Shown one piece after another: positions 1 through 8,043 of a stretch of 33,742 bases of DNA (positions within the stretch are counted from its first letter, which is position 1; each line of letters starts with the position of its first letter). This DNA comes from an uncultured Campylobacter sp. (GTDB taxonomy: Bacteria; Campylobacterota; Campylobacteria; Campylobacterales; Campylobacteraceae): positions 1 through 33,742 of the forward strand of contig CAKVDW010000016.1 in the NCBI GenBank assembly GCA_934728065.1, read 5' to 3'. The notes under the pieces are model-generated. The model was given only the letters and a program-made list of their open reading frames with translations, made no database searches and was not told the DNA's origin. Position numbers and translations under genes: made by a program.

Positions 1-111
1 GATATGATAGAGGACAAGCTCAGCGATATGATACTGAATGATGAGCTAAAAAGCGATGAGAGCATACTTATAGATGCAAAGGCTGATGAGCTGGAGATTA
101 AAAAACTCTAG
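1..111 (+). CDS. clpB: C-terminal fragment of ClpB-type AAA+ disaggregase
   Basis: The reading frame is open from the first base and ends at TAG 109-111, giving the last 36 residues of a protein cut by the window edge. The order of residues (KLSDMILNDEL, then ESILIDAKADELEI) resembles the end of the small C-terminal domain of ClpB/Hsp104-type chaperones, where a short helix is followed by beta strands ending in a D-E-L-x-I pattern. ClpB extracts polypeptides from aggregates together with DnaK. Only the tail is visible, so another Clp/Hsp100 member is possible. A terminator hairpin follows at 215-253. Confidence 0.6.
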   Translation, partial: DMIEDKLSDMILNDELKSDESILIDAKADELEIKKL

Positions 112-214
112 CTTGTTTTAGCTTTTTGTGTTAAAGTGATAAGTTGTTGTTATCTTTAAAGATGATAAATTTTGCTTTAAACTGTGCTGATTTTGGCTTT
201 GTTGCTTAAATTTT

Positions 215-253
215 GTAAGAAAGCATAAGATAATCAAGCTTTCTTACTTTTTT
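215..253 (+). terminator. Intrinsic terminator after the ClpB-type gene
   Basis: A 10-bp perfect stem (GTAAGAAAGC at 215-224, GCTTTCTTAC at 238-247) with a 13-nt loop is followed by six T on the plus strand (248-253). It lies downstream of the plus-strand ClpB-type gene and overlaps the stop codon of the convergent nickel-transporter ATPase gene (stop at 244-246). The T-run is only on the plus side, so it should stop transcription coming from the left. Confidence 0.75.
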
Positions 254-1668
254 ATCGCTAGTAATTTACCGTTTTTAAGCTCAAAAAGTTCATCGCAAAG
301 AGCGTTTAATATATTTTGTTGATGAGAAATACACAAAAAAGTAAGCTTAAATTCATTTTGTAGCTTTTTTAAAAGCCTTATAATGCTAACTTGTAAAAGC
401 ACATCAAGATTGCTTAAAGCCTCGTCCAAAATCAAAAGTTTAGGTCTTGTAATAAGCGCTCTTGCCAAAGCTATCCTTTGAAGTTCTCCCCCACTAAAAA
501 AAGCACATTTTTTATCAAGCCCCTCAAGCTCTAAAGCCTCTGCTAACTCATTTAGTCTTTTATTTTGCTCTTTTTTGTCAAGTTTTAAATTCCACAAAGG
601 CTCGCAAATAGCGTCTTTAGCACTAAAGGCTGGATTAAGAGAGGCTGGAGGATTTTGAAAGATTACAGCAAGTTTTTGTTTATAGGCTTTATCATCTTTT
701 TGAAATCCTTGCAAATTTAAATTCGCACTGCTGGCTTTTTCAAGCCCTAGCAAAACACGCACCAAGCTGCTTTTGCCACTGCCATTTTTCCCAACTATAC
801 CTAAATTTACGCCCTCATATATCTTTAAACTTAGTCCATCAAGCACGAGTTTGGGTTTTGTGCGAGCAAAAAATCCCCCTTGCTTATAAGAAAGACAAAT
901 ATTTTCTGCTTCAAGTAAGGGGGTATTTTTGTTTGAGCTTTGAGGGGTAAAATCTTGCTCTTGCAAAAAGTTATGAGCATTTATAAAAGCCTTTGTTTTA
1001 GAGCTTTGAGGCTTTATAAATAGAGTTTGAAAATTTCCTTTTTCAACGATTTGTCCCTTGTCTAAAATGATGATTTTATCCGCTTTTTTAGCAAGTTCTA
1101 AACTGTGAGTTGTCAGCAAAAAGGCAAAATGATACTTTTCTTTTAGCTTGAAAATAAGCTTAAAAAGCTCCTTTTCGCCCAAGCTATCTAAATCACTATT
1201 TGGCTCATCGCCAATGAGCAAATTTATAGGACAGCAAAGGGCTAGGGCTATCATTATCCTTTGGAGTTGCCCTCCGCTTAATTCAAAAGGATAAGCCCTT
1301 AAAACGCTCTCATCAAGCCCAACTTCAGCTAAAAGGCTTTTAAATTTATCAGTATCAGGCTTTAAATTTTTAGCCAAAAAGCTCTCTTTAAAATGATAGC
1401 TTATGCGAAAAACAGAGTCAAAACAAGAGGCTGGATTTTGTAAAATCGCTCCAAAATTTGCCATTTTATGCCATAAAATTTCACCACTTTTTTGCAAATT
1501 TTCATTTTGTATATTCATCAAACTTTTAAGCAAGGAGCTTTTTCCAGCCCCACTTGAGCCGATGAGGGCTATAAATTCATTTTCTTTGATGGGTAGGTTG
1601 ATGTTTTTTAGAATTAAACTGTTGTTTTCATCACTGAGGCTAAAATTTTTAAATTCGACTAGGTTCAT
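244..1668 (-). CDS. Nickel/peptide-type ABC transporter, two ATPase domains fused (NikD-NikE-like)
   Basis: A 474-residue protein with two complete ABC ATPase domains. The first has Walker A GSSGAGKSS (37-45), signature LSGGQLQR (130-137), Walker B LLIGDEP (150-156) and switch His 188. The second has GKNGSGKSS (293-301), FSGGELQR (391-398), LLILDEA (411-417) and His 449. The linker is near residues 220-255. It should hydrolyse ATP to drive the two permeases encoded just upstream, and its start overlaps the NikC-like stop by 4 nt. In the NikABCDE and oligopeptide families these ATPases are usually two proteins, so the fusion is notable. All catalytic motifs look intact in both halves. Nickel as substrate is inferred from the binding protein of the operon. 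Confidence 0.85.
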   Translation of the reverse strand: MNLVEFKNFSLSDENNSLILKNINLPIKENEFIALIGSSGAGKSSLLKSLMNIQNENLQKSGEILWHKMANFGAILQNPASCFDSVFRISYHFKESFLAKNLKPDTDKFKSLLAEVGLDESVLRAYPFELSGGQLQRIMIALALCCPINLLIGDEPNSDLDSLGEKELFKLIFKLKEKYHFAFLLTTHSLELAKKADKIIILDKGQIVEKGNFQTLFIKPQSSKTKAFINAHNFLQEQDFTPQSSNKNTPLLEAENICLSYKQGGFFARTKPKLVLDGLSLKIYEGVNLGIVGKNGSGKSSLVRVLLGLEKASSANLNLQGFQKDDKAYKQKLAVIFQNPPASLNPAFSAKDAICEPLWNLKLDKKEQNKRLNELAEALELEGLDKKCAFFSGGELQRIALARALITRPKLLILDEALSNLDVLLQVSIIRLLKKLQNEFKLTFLCISHQQNILNALCDELFELKNGKLLAIKK

Positions 1669-2453
1669 TTGTTGATTCTTTCCTGTAAGGCTTCACCGAG
1701 TAAATTAAAAGCACTCACACACAAGAAAATGGCAAGTCCGCAGTAAATCATAAGATGTGGCTCATTCATCACAAAAGGTGCTGCATCGGCTATCATTACG
1801 CCCCATTCAGCATTTGGTGCTTGAACTCCAAGCCCTATGAAAGAAAGTGCAGCAATATGCAAAAGCATATGTCCTATATCAAGGCTTATAAGCACAACAA
1901 GCTGGGCTAATACAAAGGGTAGAATATGCCTAAAAATCACTTTTGTATCGCTTGAACCAAAAGCCTTGCTTGCCTTAACAAAGCCCTCATTTTTTCGCTC
2001 TAAAACCAAAGAGCGAATCATTCTTGCATAATATGCCCAATGCGTTAAGGCTATGGCAAGGATTACATTTGTAAGACCGACTCCAAAAATGGCTATAAAA
2101 AAAAGAGCTAAAATGAAGGTAGGGAAGGTAAAAAACACATCGCAAATTCTCATCAAAAAAGCATCAATCAAACCCCCTTTATATCCAGCCACAAAGCCCA
2201 CAACAAAAGACAAACTTAATATACACACAAAGATTAAAAACACCGCCCACAAAGAAAGTCTAGCTCCATAAATAAGTCTTGTGAAAACATCACGCCCCAA
2301 GTGGTCTGTGCCTAAAAAATGTGCAAACGAGCTAGGAGCAAATTTGTTTGCTATGTTGATTTCATAAGGGCTGTGAGGTAAAAGTGGAGCAAAAAGGGCT
2401 AGAGCAAATATAAGGGCAATTATGCTTAAAGAAAAATAAAATTTTAAATTCAT
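1665..2453 (-). CDS. ABC transporter inner-membrane permease, NikC/DppC-like
   Basis: A 262-residue hydrophobic protein of the BPD_transp_1 family. An N-terminal membrane segment is followed by the family-typical sequence LGTDHLGRDVFTRLIYGARLSL, several more membrane helices and the EAA-type loop EGFVKASKAFGSSD, which docks with the ATPase. The length fits NikC/DppC (about 275-300), slightly short. It overlaps both neighbours by 4 nt (ATGA), so translation is probably coupled. It forms the translocation channel together with the 2450-3388 product. Confidence 0.88.
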   Translation of the reverse strand: MNLKFYFSLSIIALIFALALFAPLLPHSPYEINIANKFAPSSFAHFLGTDHLGRDVFTRLIYGARLSLWAVFLIFVCILSLSFVVGFVAGYKGGLIDAFLMRICDVFFTFPTFILALFFIAIFGVGLTNVILAIALTHWAYYARMIRSLVLERKNEGFVKASKAFGSSDTKVIFRHILPFVLAQLVVLISLDIGHMLLHIAALSFIGLGVQAPNAEWGVMIADAAPFVMNEPHLMIYCGLAIFLCVSAFNLLGEALQERINK

Positions 2454-3388
2454 TTTTGCCCCTCATAAGCAATTTGTGGATTTAAAAAAACATAAAGTAT
2501 ATCTATACATAAATTCACAAGTATGAAAATAAGGCTCATTAGCAGCACAAAGCATTGCACCACAGGATAATCGTGGCTATAAATAGCACTTATTGTGTAT
2601 CGCCCTAATCCTGGCAGGGCAAATAAAAGCTCAACCACCACAGCTCCACCTAAAAGCTCTCCAAAATGTGTTCCAAGCGAGGTGCTAACAGGAATGAGCG
2701 AGTTTTTTAAAATGTGAGTTCTGGCTATTTTGCCATCACTTAATCCCCTAGCTTTTGCATAAGGCACAAAACGCGCTTTTAAGTGGGCTAAAAAACTAGC
2801 CCTCATCAAACGCACATTAATGCAAAGCGACATTAAAGAAAGGGTGATAATGGGCAAGATATAACTGCTTGCGCTCAGTTCGTTAAAGGGCGAAAGCACT
2901 CCAAGCTGTAAGCTAAAAAACAAGATAAGCAAAAAGCCAAACCAAAAGCTAGGGATTGAAACTCCAGCAAAGGAAAAAAGTAAAACCCCCTTGTCAAAAA
3001 GCGAGTCTTTTTTAAGGGCTGCGAGTATGCCAACTATAATGCTTAAGCCTATCAAAAGAAGCATAGAAAGCAAGGTTAAAATCAAAGTTGTTGGCAAATA
3101 ATAAAGCAAATCCGTCAAAACATCTCTTTTGGTTACATAAGAAATGCCAAAATCAAGCACAAGAGCATTTTTAAGCCAAGTTACATACTGCTGCAAAAAG
3201 GGTTTATCAAGCCCTAGCTCTATCCTTGCATTTTGCAAGGCTTCTTCTGTGGGTGGAATTTGTGATTGCACCAGATAAGAAAATGCCGCATCAACAGGGC
3301 TTAAACGAAGTATAGTAAAGACCACAAAAGAAACGATGAATAAGATAAGGGGCAAATACATTAGCCTTTTGAGTATAAACTTAAGCAT
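2450..3388 (-). CDS. ABC transporter inner-membrane permease, NikB/DppB-like
   Basis: A 312-residue membrane protein with the layout of NikB/DppB: an N-terminal helix, a periplasmic stretch with LGLDKPFLQQYVTWLKN and LDFGISY, then five further helices. The cytoplasmic EAA-type loop FVPYAKARGLSDGKI precedes a C-terminal region containing ELLFALPGLGRY. It pairs with the NikC-like permease. A 100-bp gap separates it from the binding-protein gene, and the run of overlapping genes to 244 suggests one transcript. Confidence 0.88.
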   Translation of the reverse strand: MLKFILKRLMYLPLILFIVSFVVFTILRLSPVDAAFSYLVQSQIPPTEEALQNARIELGLDKPFLQQYVTWLKNALVLDFGISYVTKRDVLTDLLYYLPTTLILTLLSMLLLIGLSIIVGILAALKKDSLFDKGVLLFSFAGVSIPSFWFGFLLILFFSLQLGVLSPFNELSASSYILPIITLSLMSLCINVRLMRASFLAHLKARFVPYAKARGLSDGKIARTHILKNSLIPVSTSLGTHFGELLGGAVVVELLFALPGLGRYTISAIYSHDYPVVQCFVLLMSLIFILVNLCIDILYVFLNPQIAYEGQK

Positions 3389-3488
3389 TCTTTCCTTTCT
3401 TTTTGTAAATTTTTGCCTTTAAAGTTTAAATTTAGCTTGTTTGACTTATCAAAGGCACAGAGTTTTAATTCGCATAAATTCTAAAAAT

Positions 3489-4979
3489 TTATTTATTAAG
3501 CTTTATTGTATGAAGCATAAACTCTGTTGCCATAGCACCAAATTCAAAATTCTCAATCTTACCCTTTTCATACACAGCAAAAACACTTTCATAATTGATA
3601 GGCAAATACACAAAGCTTTCTTGTAAGGCGTTGAGGATAAAGCTATAAATTTTTTTCAGCTCATTTTGGTTATTTGTGATTAAAAGCGTGTTTATAGCCT
3701 TGTCGATTTCGCCCTTATTTGCCAAATCTTTTTGGATAGCAAAATCAGCGTGAGAAGGTTTAAGCATAGAGCCTAAAAAAGAATGAGGGTCATAAGGGTC
3801 GCCCCAAGTTGCATTAAAGGTTAAATCAAAATTCCCGCTCTTTTGCCTTTGATAAAAGCTTACCTGTTCGCTGGCTACTAAATTTAAATGTATATTGATG
3901 CGTGCTAAATCTCCTTGCAAAGCTTCAGCAATGGCCTTTTGTATAGGATTTGTGCCTATATAAACTAGGTCTAAATTTATGCTTTTTTCGTAAGGTTTTA
4001 CACTTTTACAAGCTGGAATTTCAGGTTTTTTTGTAAGATTTGCAAAGGGTAAAGAGGGGTGAAAAAGTGTATCAGCTCTTTTGTTGAGATTAAGCAAAAT
4101 TCCACTTATGATTATATCTTTACAAAAGGCATTAATAATGCTTTTTCGTAAATTTTTATCCTTTGTTGCCCTGTCATTTGAAGCGTTAATAACAAGCATA
4201 TTTGTGCCTTGAACCTTTGACTGTAAGGTTTTATATTTAGCATTTTGGCTTAATCTTTTAAAATTTTCATAGCTTATAATATCTTTACCCACAAGCAAAT
4301 CAACAGCTCCGCTTTCAAGGGCTAAAACGCGTGAATTTGGCTCAGGCAAGACCTTTACTATGAGTCTATCAAAATTTGGCTTTTGTCCTCTAAAATAAGG
4401 GTTAAACTCAAATATATCATATTCGCCCAAACGAGTTTCTTTTAAAACCCAAGCACCTGAACCAATGGGTGCTTTTATGCCCTTAGCCGTATTTTCGTCC
4501 AAAAAGGCAGAGGGTGCTAAAATGCGAAAGGGACGAGGCAGGGATAATTCTTGCAAGGTCGCTACATAAGGGCTTGTTAAAACCAGCTCAAAATGCTCCT
4601 CATCAAGAGCTTTAAAGGCTTTGATTTTATTGATAAGCCCTAGCCAATCATGCCTTTGCTTGTTCATCATTATGGTTTTGAAATTCTTTTCCACAGCATA
4701 AGCATCAAGCTTTGTTCCATCAGAAAATTTTTGCCCCTTTGCAATGGTAAAAATGTAGCTTGTGCCGTCTTTGCTGATTTTCCAAGAATTTGCGATTAAG
4801 GGTTCTATTTTGCCATTGTTATAACGCACCAAGCTTTCATAGCTTAAAATTTGAGCAAACATTTCATTAGGCGAATATAAATGAGGATTAAGCTTTCCAA
4901 CATTAACAGGGTGGGCTATGATTAAATCCTTAGCAAAAAGGACACTTAAGCTAAAAATACAACTTAGAAAAATTCTCAT
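3489..4979 (-). CDS. nikA: Periplasmic nickel-binding protein, NikA-like (SBP family 5)
   Basis: A family 5 solute-binding protein of 496 residues from the ATG at 4979. That start gives a clean signal peptide (MRIFLSCIFSLSVLFA) and a purine-rich RBS; a longer frame reaches a GTG at 5039. Several stretches match my recollection of E. coli NikA better than DppA/OppA: HPVNVGKLNPHLYSPNEMFAQ-type N-terminus, KQRHDWL (107-113), LPRPFR, GIKAPIGSGAW, ADTLFHPSLPFANL and TWGDPYDPHSF, with His 399 where NikA has its nickel-site His. It should bind chelated Ni(II) in the periplasm and deliver it to the permeases, for use by nickel enzymes such as hydrogenase. The C. jejuni counterpart is often called NikZ. 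Confidence 0.85.
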   Translation of the reverse strand: MRIFLSCIFSLSVLFAKDLIIAHPVNVGKLNPHLYSPNEMFAQILSYESLVRYNNGKIEPLIANSWKISKDGTSYIFTIAKGQKFSDGTKLDAYAVEKNFKTIMMNKQRHDWLGLINKIKAFKALDEEHFELVLTSPYVATLQELSLPRPFRILAPSAFLDENTAKGIKAPIGSGAWVLKETRLGEYDIFEFNPYFRGQKPNFDRLIVKVLPEPNSRVLALESGAVDLLVGKDIISYENFKRLSQNAKYKTLQSKVQGTNMLVINASNDRATKDKNLRKSIINAFCKDIIISGILLNLNKRADTLFHPSLPFANLTKKPEIPACKSVKPYEKSINLDLVYIGTNPIQKAIAEALQGDLARINIHLNLVASEQVSFYQRQKSGNFDLTFNATWGDPYDPHSFLGSMLKPSHADFAIQKDLANKGEIDKAINTLLITNNQNELKKIYSFILNALQESFVYLPINYESVFAVYEKGKIENFEFGAMATEFMLHTIKLNK

Positions 4980-5012
4980 TCTTTTGCCTTTATTTTGAAA
5001 AAATTTAATTAA

Positions 5013-5018
5013 AGTATA
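5013..5018 (-). promoter_or_regulatory. Predicted -10 box of the nickel transporter operon
   Basis: TATACT on the minus strand lies about 34 nt before the ATG at 4979, with a T-rich stretch upstream, as is usual for Campylobacter vegetative promoters that lack a clear -35 box. It lies inside the longer GTG-start frame, which supports the ATG at 4979 as the true start. I saw no recognisable NikR-like palindrome in 5040-5261. Confidence 0.45.
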
Positions 5019-5233
5019 AAGAAAAAAAACCTTTTTCACAAGCCCCCATAGGGCATATTTTTAAATTTTAAGTTCTTAAGAGTAAAATTTGATAAATAAA
5101 AACTTTAGACCAAATATCTTGAAATTGCTGGATTTTGAAAGAATTTATGAACGCGCATAAGCATTTAATCACCATATACGCCCTATTTGTTATTTTAATT
5201 TGGGATTTGATTGTAATTTTAAAGCTTTTTTGC

Positions 5234-5239
5234 TACAAT
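5234..5239 (+). promoter_or_regulatory. Predicted -10 box of lepA
   Basis: TACAAT with a T-run and TGC just before it lies about 23 nt before the lepA ATG. This fits a vegetative promoter with a short leader. The 5040-5261 interval is divergent between the nickel operon and lepA and holds nothing else I can identify. Confidence 0.5.
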
Positions 5240-5261
5240 ACCCCTTTAAATTCAAGGCAAA

Positions 5262-7055
5262 ATGATGACAAACATTAGAAATTTCTCTATCATCGCGCAC
5301 ATAGACCACGGCAAAAGCACGCTGGCTGATTGTATCATCAGCGAGTGCAACGCCATAAACGAGCGGCAAATGTCCGCACAGGTTATGGACACTATGGACA
5401 TAGAAAAAGAGCGCGGCATAACGATAAAAGCGCAATCCGTGCGCCTTGAATACGAATTTAGCGGGCAAAAATATACGCTCAATCTCATCGACACGCCCGG
5501 ACACGCGGATTTTAGCTATGAAGTAAGCCGAAGCCTAGCAAGCTGTGAAGGGGCTTTGCTGGTAGTTGATGCAAGTCAAGGCGTGCAGGCTCAAACCATA
5601 GCAAATGTCTATATCGCCCTAGAACACAACCTTGAAATAATCCCCGTCATCAACAAAATCGATTTGCCACAGGCTGACATAGACAAGGTAAAGCACGAGA
5701 TAGAGCATATCATCGGCATTGACTGCGCTGATGCCATTTGCGTGAGCGCAAAAACAGGGCAGGGCATAAAAGAGCTGATAGAAGCGATTATCACAAGAAT
5801 TCCTGCCCCGCAAAGCGATGAAAACGCGCCCTTAAAGGCTCTCATTTATGATAGCTGGTTTGACAACTACCTTGGTGCGCTGGCACTCGTGCGCGTGTAT
5901 GAGGGTAGCGTGGCTAAAAACGATGAAGTGCTGGTGATGAGCACGCAAAAACGGCATTTCGTGCAGGATTTGCTGTATCCGCACCCATTAAGCCCTATCA
6001 AAACGCCTATTTTAAGGGCTGGTGAAGTTGGCATAGTAGTGCTTGGGCTTAAAACTCTGGGCGATGTGCAAGTGGGCGATACCATAACGCTCACAAAAAA
6101 CAAAGCACAAGCGGCGATTGCTGGCTTTGAAAAGGCAAAAGCCTTTGTTTTTGCGGGACTTTACCCCATAGACACGGACAAATTCGAGGACTTGCGAGAC
6201 GCGCTTGAAAAGCTCAAACTCAACGACAGCTCCATTACCTACGAGCCTGAAACCTCGCTGGCACTTGGCTTTGGCTTTCGCGTGGGCTTTTTGGGGCTTT
6301 TGCATATGGAAGTGATTAAAGAGCGCTTAGAGCGTGAATTTCACTTGGATTTAATCGCCACAGCGCCTACGGTTACTTATGAAGTGTATTTAACAGACGG
6401 GCAAATGGTGCAAATTCAAAACCCAAACGAACTGCCCGCCACAAACAAAATCGCCCTTATCAAAGAGCCTTTTGTCAAGGCTACCATCATCACGCCGAGC
6501 GAATTTTTGGGCAATCTCATCACGCTTTTAAACCGCAAACGCGGCATTCAAACCAAAATGGACTATATCACGCCCCAACGCGTCCTGCTTGAATACGACT
6601 TGCCCTTAAATGAAATCATAATGGACTTTTATGACAAGCTCAAAAGCCTTACAAAGGGCTATGCGAGCTTTGATTATGAGCCAAGTGGCTTTGTGGAGGG
6701 CGATTTAATCAAGCTTGATATAAAAGTAGCGGGCGAAAATGTCGATGCACTCAGCATCATCGTGCCAAACGAAAAGGCGATGAGCAAGGGGCGCGAGCTA
6801 GTAAAAGCGATGAAAGAAATCGTGCCAAGACAGCTTTTTGAAGTCGCCATACAAGCAAGCATAGGCAACAAAATCATCGCCCGCGAAACCATAAAATCAA
6901 TGGGAAAAAATGTAACGGCAAAGTGCTATGGCGGCGACATCACGCGCAAACGAAAATTGCTTGAAAAGCAAAAAGAAGGCAAAAAACGAATGAAAGCCAT
7001 AGGCAAGGTGAATTTGCCACAAGAAGCCTTTTTGAGCGTGCTTAAAATAGACTAA
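5262..7055 (+). CDS. lepA: Elongation factor 4 (LepA), ribosome back-translocating GTPase
   Basis: A 597-residue translational GTPase, matching the usual LepA length. The G1 loop AHIDHGKST is near residue 12, the switch sequence [13 protein letters not shown] and DTPGHADF (G3) follow, and NKIDLP gives G4. The C-terminal domain holds [12 protein letters not shown] and ends with a lysine/arginine-rich LepA-specific region ([22 protein letters not shown]). LepA acts on ribosomes stalled or mis-translocated under stress. Two adjacent ATGs (5262, 5265) are possible; the AAGG at 5254-5257 is better spaced for 5265. Its codons are much richer in G and C than the nickel operon to its left: one 60-nt line at 5281 has 28 G/C against 15 at 4921 by hand count. 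Confidence 0.96.
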   Translation: MMTNIRNFSIIAHIDHGKSTLADCIISECNAINERQMSAQVMDTMDIEKERGITIKAQSVRLEYEFSGQKYTLNLIDTPGHADFSYEVSRSLASCEGALLVVDASQGVQAQTIANVYIALEHNLEIIPVINKIDLPQADIDKVKHEIEHIIGIDCADAICVSAKTGQGIKELIEAIITRIPAPQSDENAPLKALIYDSWFDNYLGALALVRVYEGSVAKNDEVLVMSTQKRHFVQDLLYPHPLSPIKTPILRAGEVGIVVLGLKTLGDVQVGDTITLTKNKAQAAIAGFEKAKAFVFAGLYPIDTDKFEDLRDALEKLKLNDSSITYEPETSLALGFGFRVGFLGLLHMEVIKERLEREFHLDLIATAPTVTYEVYLTDGQMVQIQNPNELPATNKIALIKEPFVKATIITPSEFLGNLITLLNRKRGIQTKMDYITPQRVLLEYDLPLNEIIMDFYDKLKSLTKGYASFDYEPSGFVEGDLIKLDIKVAGENVDALSIIVPNEKAMSKGRELVKAMKEIVPRQLFEVAIQASIGNKIIARETIKSMGKNVTAKCYGGDITRKRKLLEKQKEGKKRMKAIGKVNLPQEAFLSVLKID

Positions 7056-7137
7056 AATGAGCGTGAATTTTAACAACTTTTATGCTGATTTCATCGCCAA
7101 AAGCCTTTTTACACATTAAGGAGCTTTGGGCGTATCT

Positions 7138-7154
7138 GCGCAACTTTGTTACGC
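7138..7154. promoter_or_regulatory. Isolated Crp/Fnr-type operator-like palindrome
   Basis: GCGCAACTTTGTTACGC has the same CAAC/GTAAC-TTT-GTTAC core as the three promoter sites at 11951, 13825 and 16733, with one mismatch between the arms. No TATAAT-like box stands at the 29-nt distance seen at those sites, on either strand; TATAAA lies 7 nt too far on the plus side. It sits between the lepA stop and a terminator, facing no suitably placed gene, so it is probably a relic. A 16-nt sequence just before it (7108-7123) is repeated at 12021-12036 near trxA. Confidence 0.4.
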
Positions 7155-7222
7155 AGGCAAATTCAAAGACTAAATTCACGCTATAAACAACACCCATAAA
7201 TGAAAAAATGCTCTAACTCACT

Positions 7223-7256
7223 AAAATTCACATTTTGATGAAAAAGTGTGAATTTT
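7223..7256 (+). terminator. Intrinsic terminator after lepA
   Basis: A stem AAAATTCACA / TGTGAATTTT with a 14-nt internal part that can pair further (TTTT with AAAA) is followed by T and TGTG on the plus side, with A residues before it. It lies between the convergent genes lepA and the DNA glycosylase, so it could serve both. Confidence 0.6.
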
Positions 7257-7266
7257 TGTGTTTGTG

Positions 7267-7875
7267 TCATTTTGTTATGATTGTTTTAATCTGCTTGTAG
7301 TCATCAAACAATTCAGGAAATCCCCTTTGTTTAGCCTTATTATTAGCATAAGGACTAATACTAGAAGTTGAATAAAGTGGAACAACCTTTAAATTCCATT
7401 TGCCCAACCAACTTTCAATATCCCATTTTAAAAAAGGGTGCTTTTTATTTTTGTTATAGGTTTTGCTTTTTGTGCTATTGCCTATGGTGGTAAATACTTT
7501 TTGAATTTTAGTTGCTGTTTTTAAAAGTTTGGTTAAATCAGCTTTTTGGCTGTCAGGTTCGGGCTTAATATCCTTATCTTTTGAGCTATTGGGATTTTCT
7601 TTGTAGCAGTATTCCCAAATATCATAAAGGGCAATTTTATTTTTCAATAAAAAGCTCTTTTTCTCATCAATTGATTTTTCTGCCAAATTTGGTTCGTTAA
7701 AAAGTGTGCCTAAAACGAGCCAAAACCTATTTGAGCTATCCGCGTAATAAAATCCACCCTTTTGTGAAGTATTTTTTGGTGGAAAAGAACCTAAAATCAA
7801 CACCCTTGACTTCTCATCAAAGACAGGTTCAAATGGGTGTTTTTCAGCATTTGGGTGGTGTTTTTGTGTATTCAT
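7267..7875 (-). CDS. Uracil-DNA glycosylase superfamily, hypoxanthine/deoxyinosine type (family 6-like)
   Basis: A 202-residue protein. LILGSFPP (26-33) and YYADSSNRFW (43-52) match the N-terminal active-site region of the HDG branch (family 6) of the UDG superfamily, which removes hypoxanthine from DNA. The C-terminal VVPLYSTSSISP corresponds to the minor-groove intercalation motif, usually L-P-S-T-S-P, here altered to L-Y-S-T-S-S. The start is preceded by AAGGAATTATT. It is AT-rich (21 G/C in the 60 nt at 7561) while lepA and purL on both sides are GC-rich, so it looks separately acquired. Substrate specificity is inferred, not shown. Confidence 0.75.
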   Translation of the reverse strand: MNTQKHHPNAEKHPFEPVFDEKSRVLILGSFPPKNTSQKGGFYYADSSNRFWLVLGTLFNEPNLAEKSIDEKKSFLLKNKIALYDIWEYCYKENPNSSKDKDIKPEPDSQKADLTKLLKTATKIQKVFTTIGNSTKSKTYNKNKKHPFLKWDIESWLGKWNLKVVPLYSTSSISPYANNKAKQRGFPELFDDYKQIKTIITK

Positions 7876-7999
7876 AATAATTCCTTTAAAAAATCTCTCA
7901 CATTATACACTATCACTTACTTGCTCTCATTAACTCCCATTCAACGCCACAAATTTACAAAAATGTCATATAATTTTCTCTTTGTGTGTAATTTTTAAG

Positions 8000-8005
8000 T
8001 AAAAT
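8000..8005 (+). promoter_or_regulatory. Predicted -10 box of purL
   Basis: TAAAAT preceded by TTTTTAAG lies about 38 nt before the purL ATG, and AAAAGGA gives a ribosome-binding site. The rest of 7876-8043 shows nothing else recognisable; no purine riboswitch or PurR-like site was seen. Confidence 0.4.
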
Positions 8006-8043
8006 ATAGCCAAAAATTTGCGAAATTCAAAAAGGACAGCCAA

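Noticed and set aside
3489..4979. Dipeptide/oligopeptide-binding protein
   Set aside because: Family 5 proteins are alike, but several long stretches and the His in DPYDPHSF match nickel-binding NikA, so nickel is preferred.
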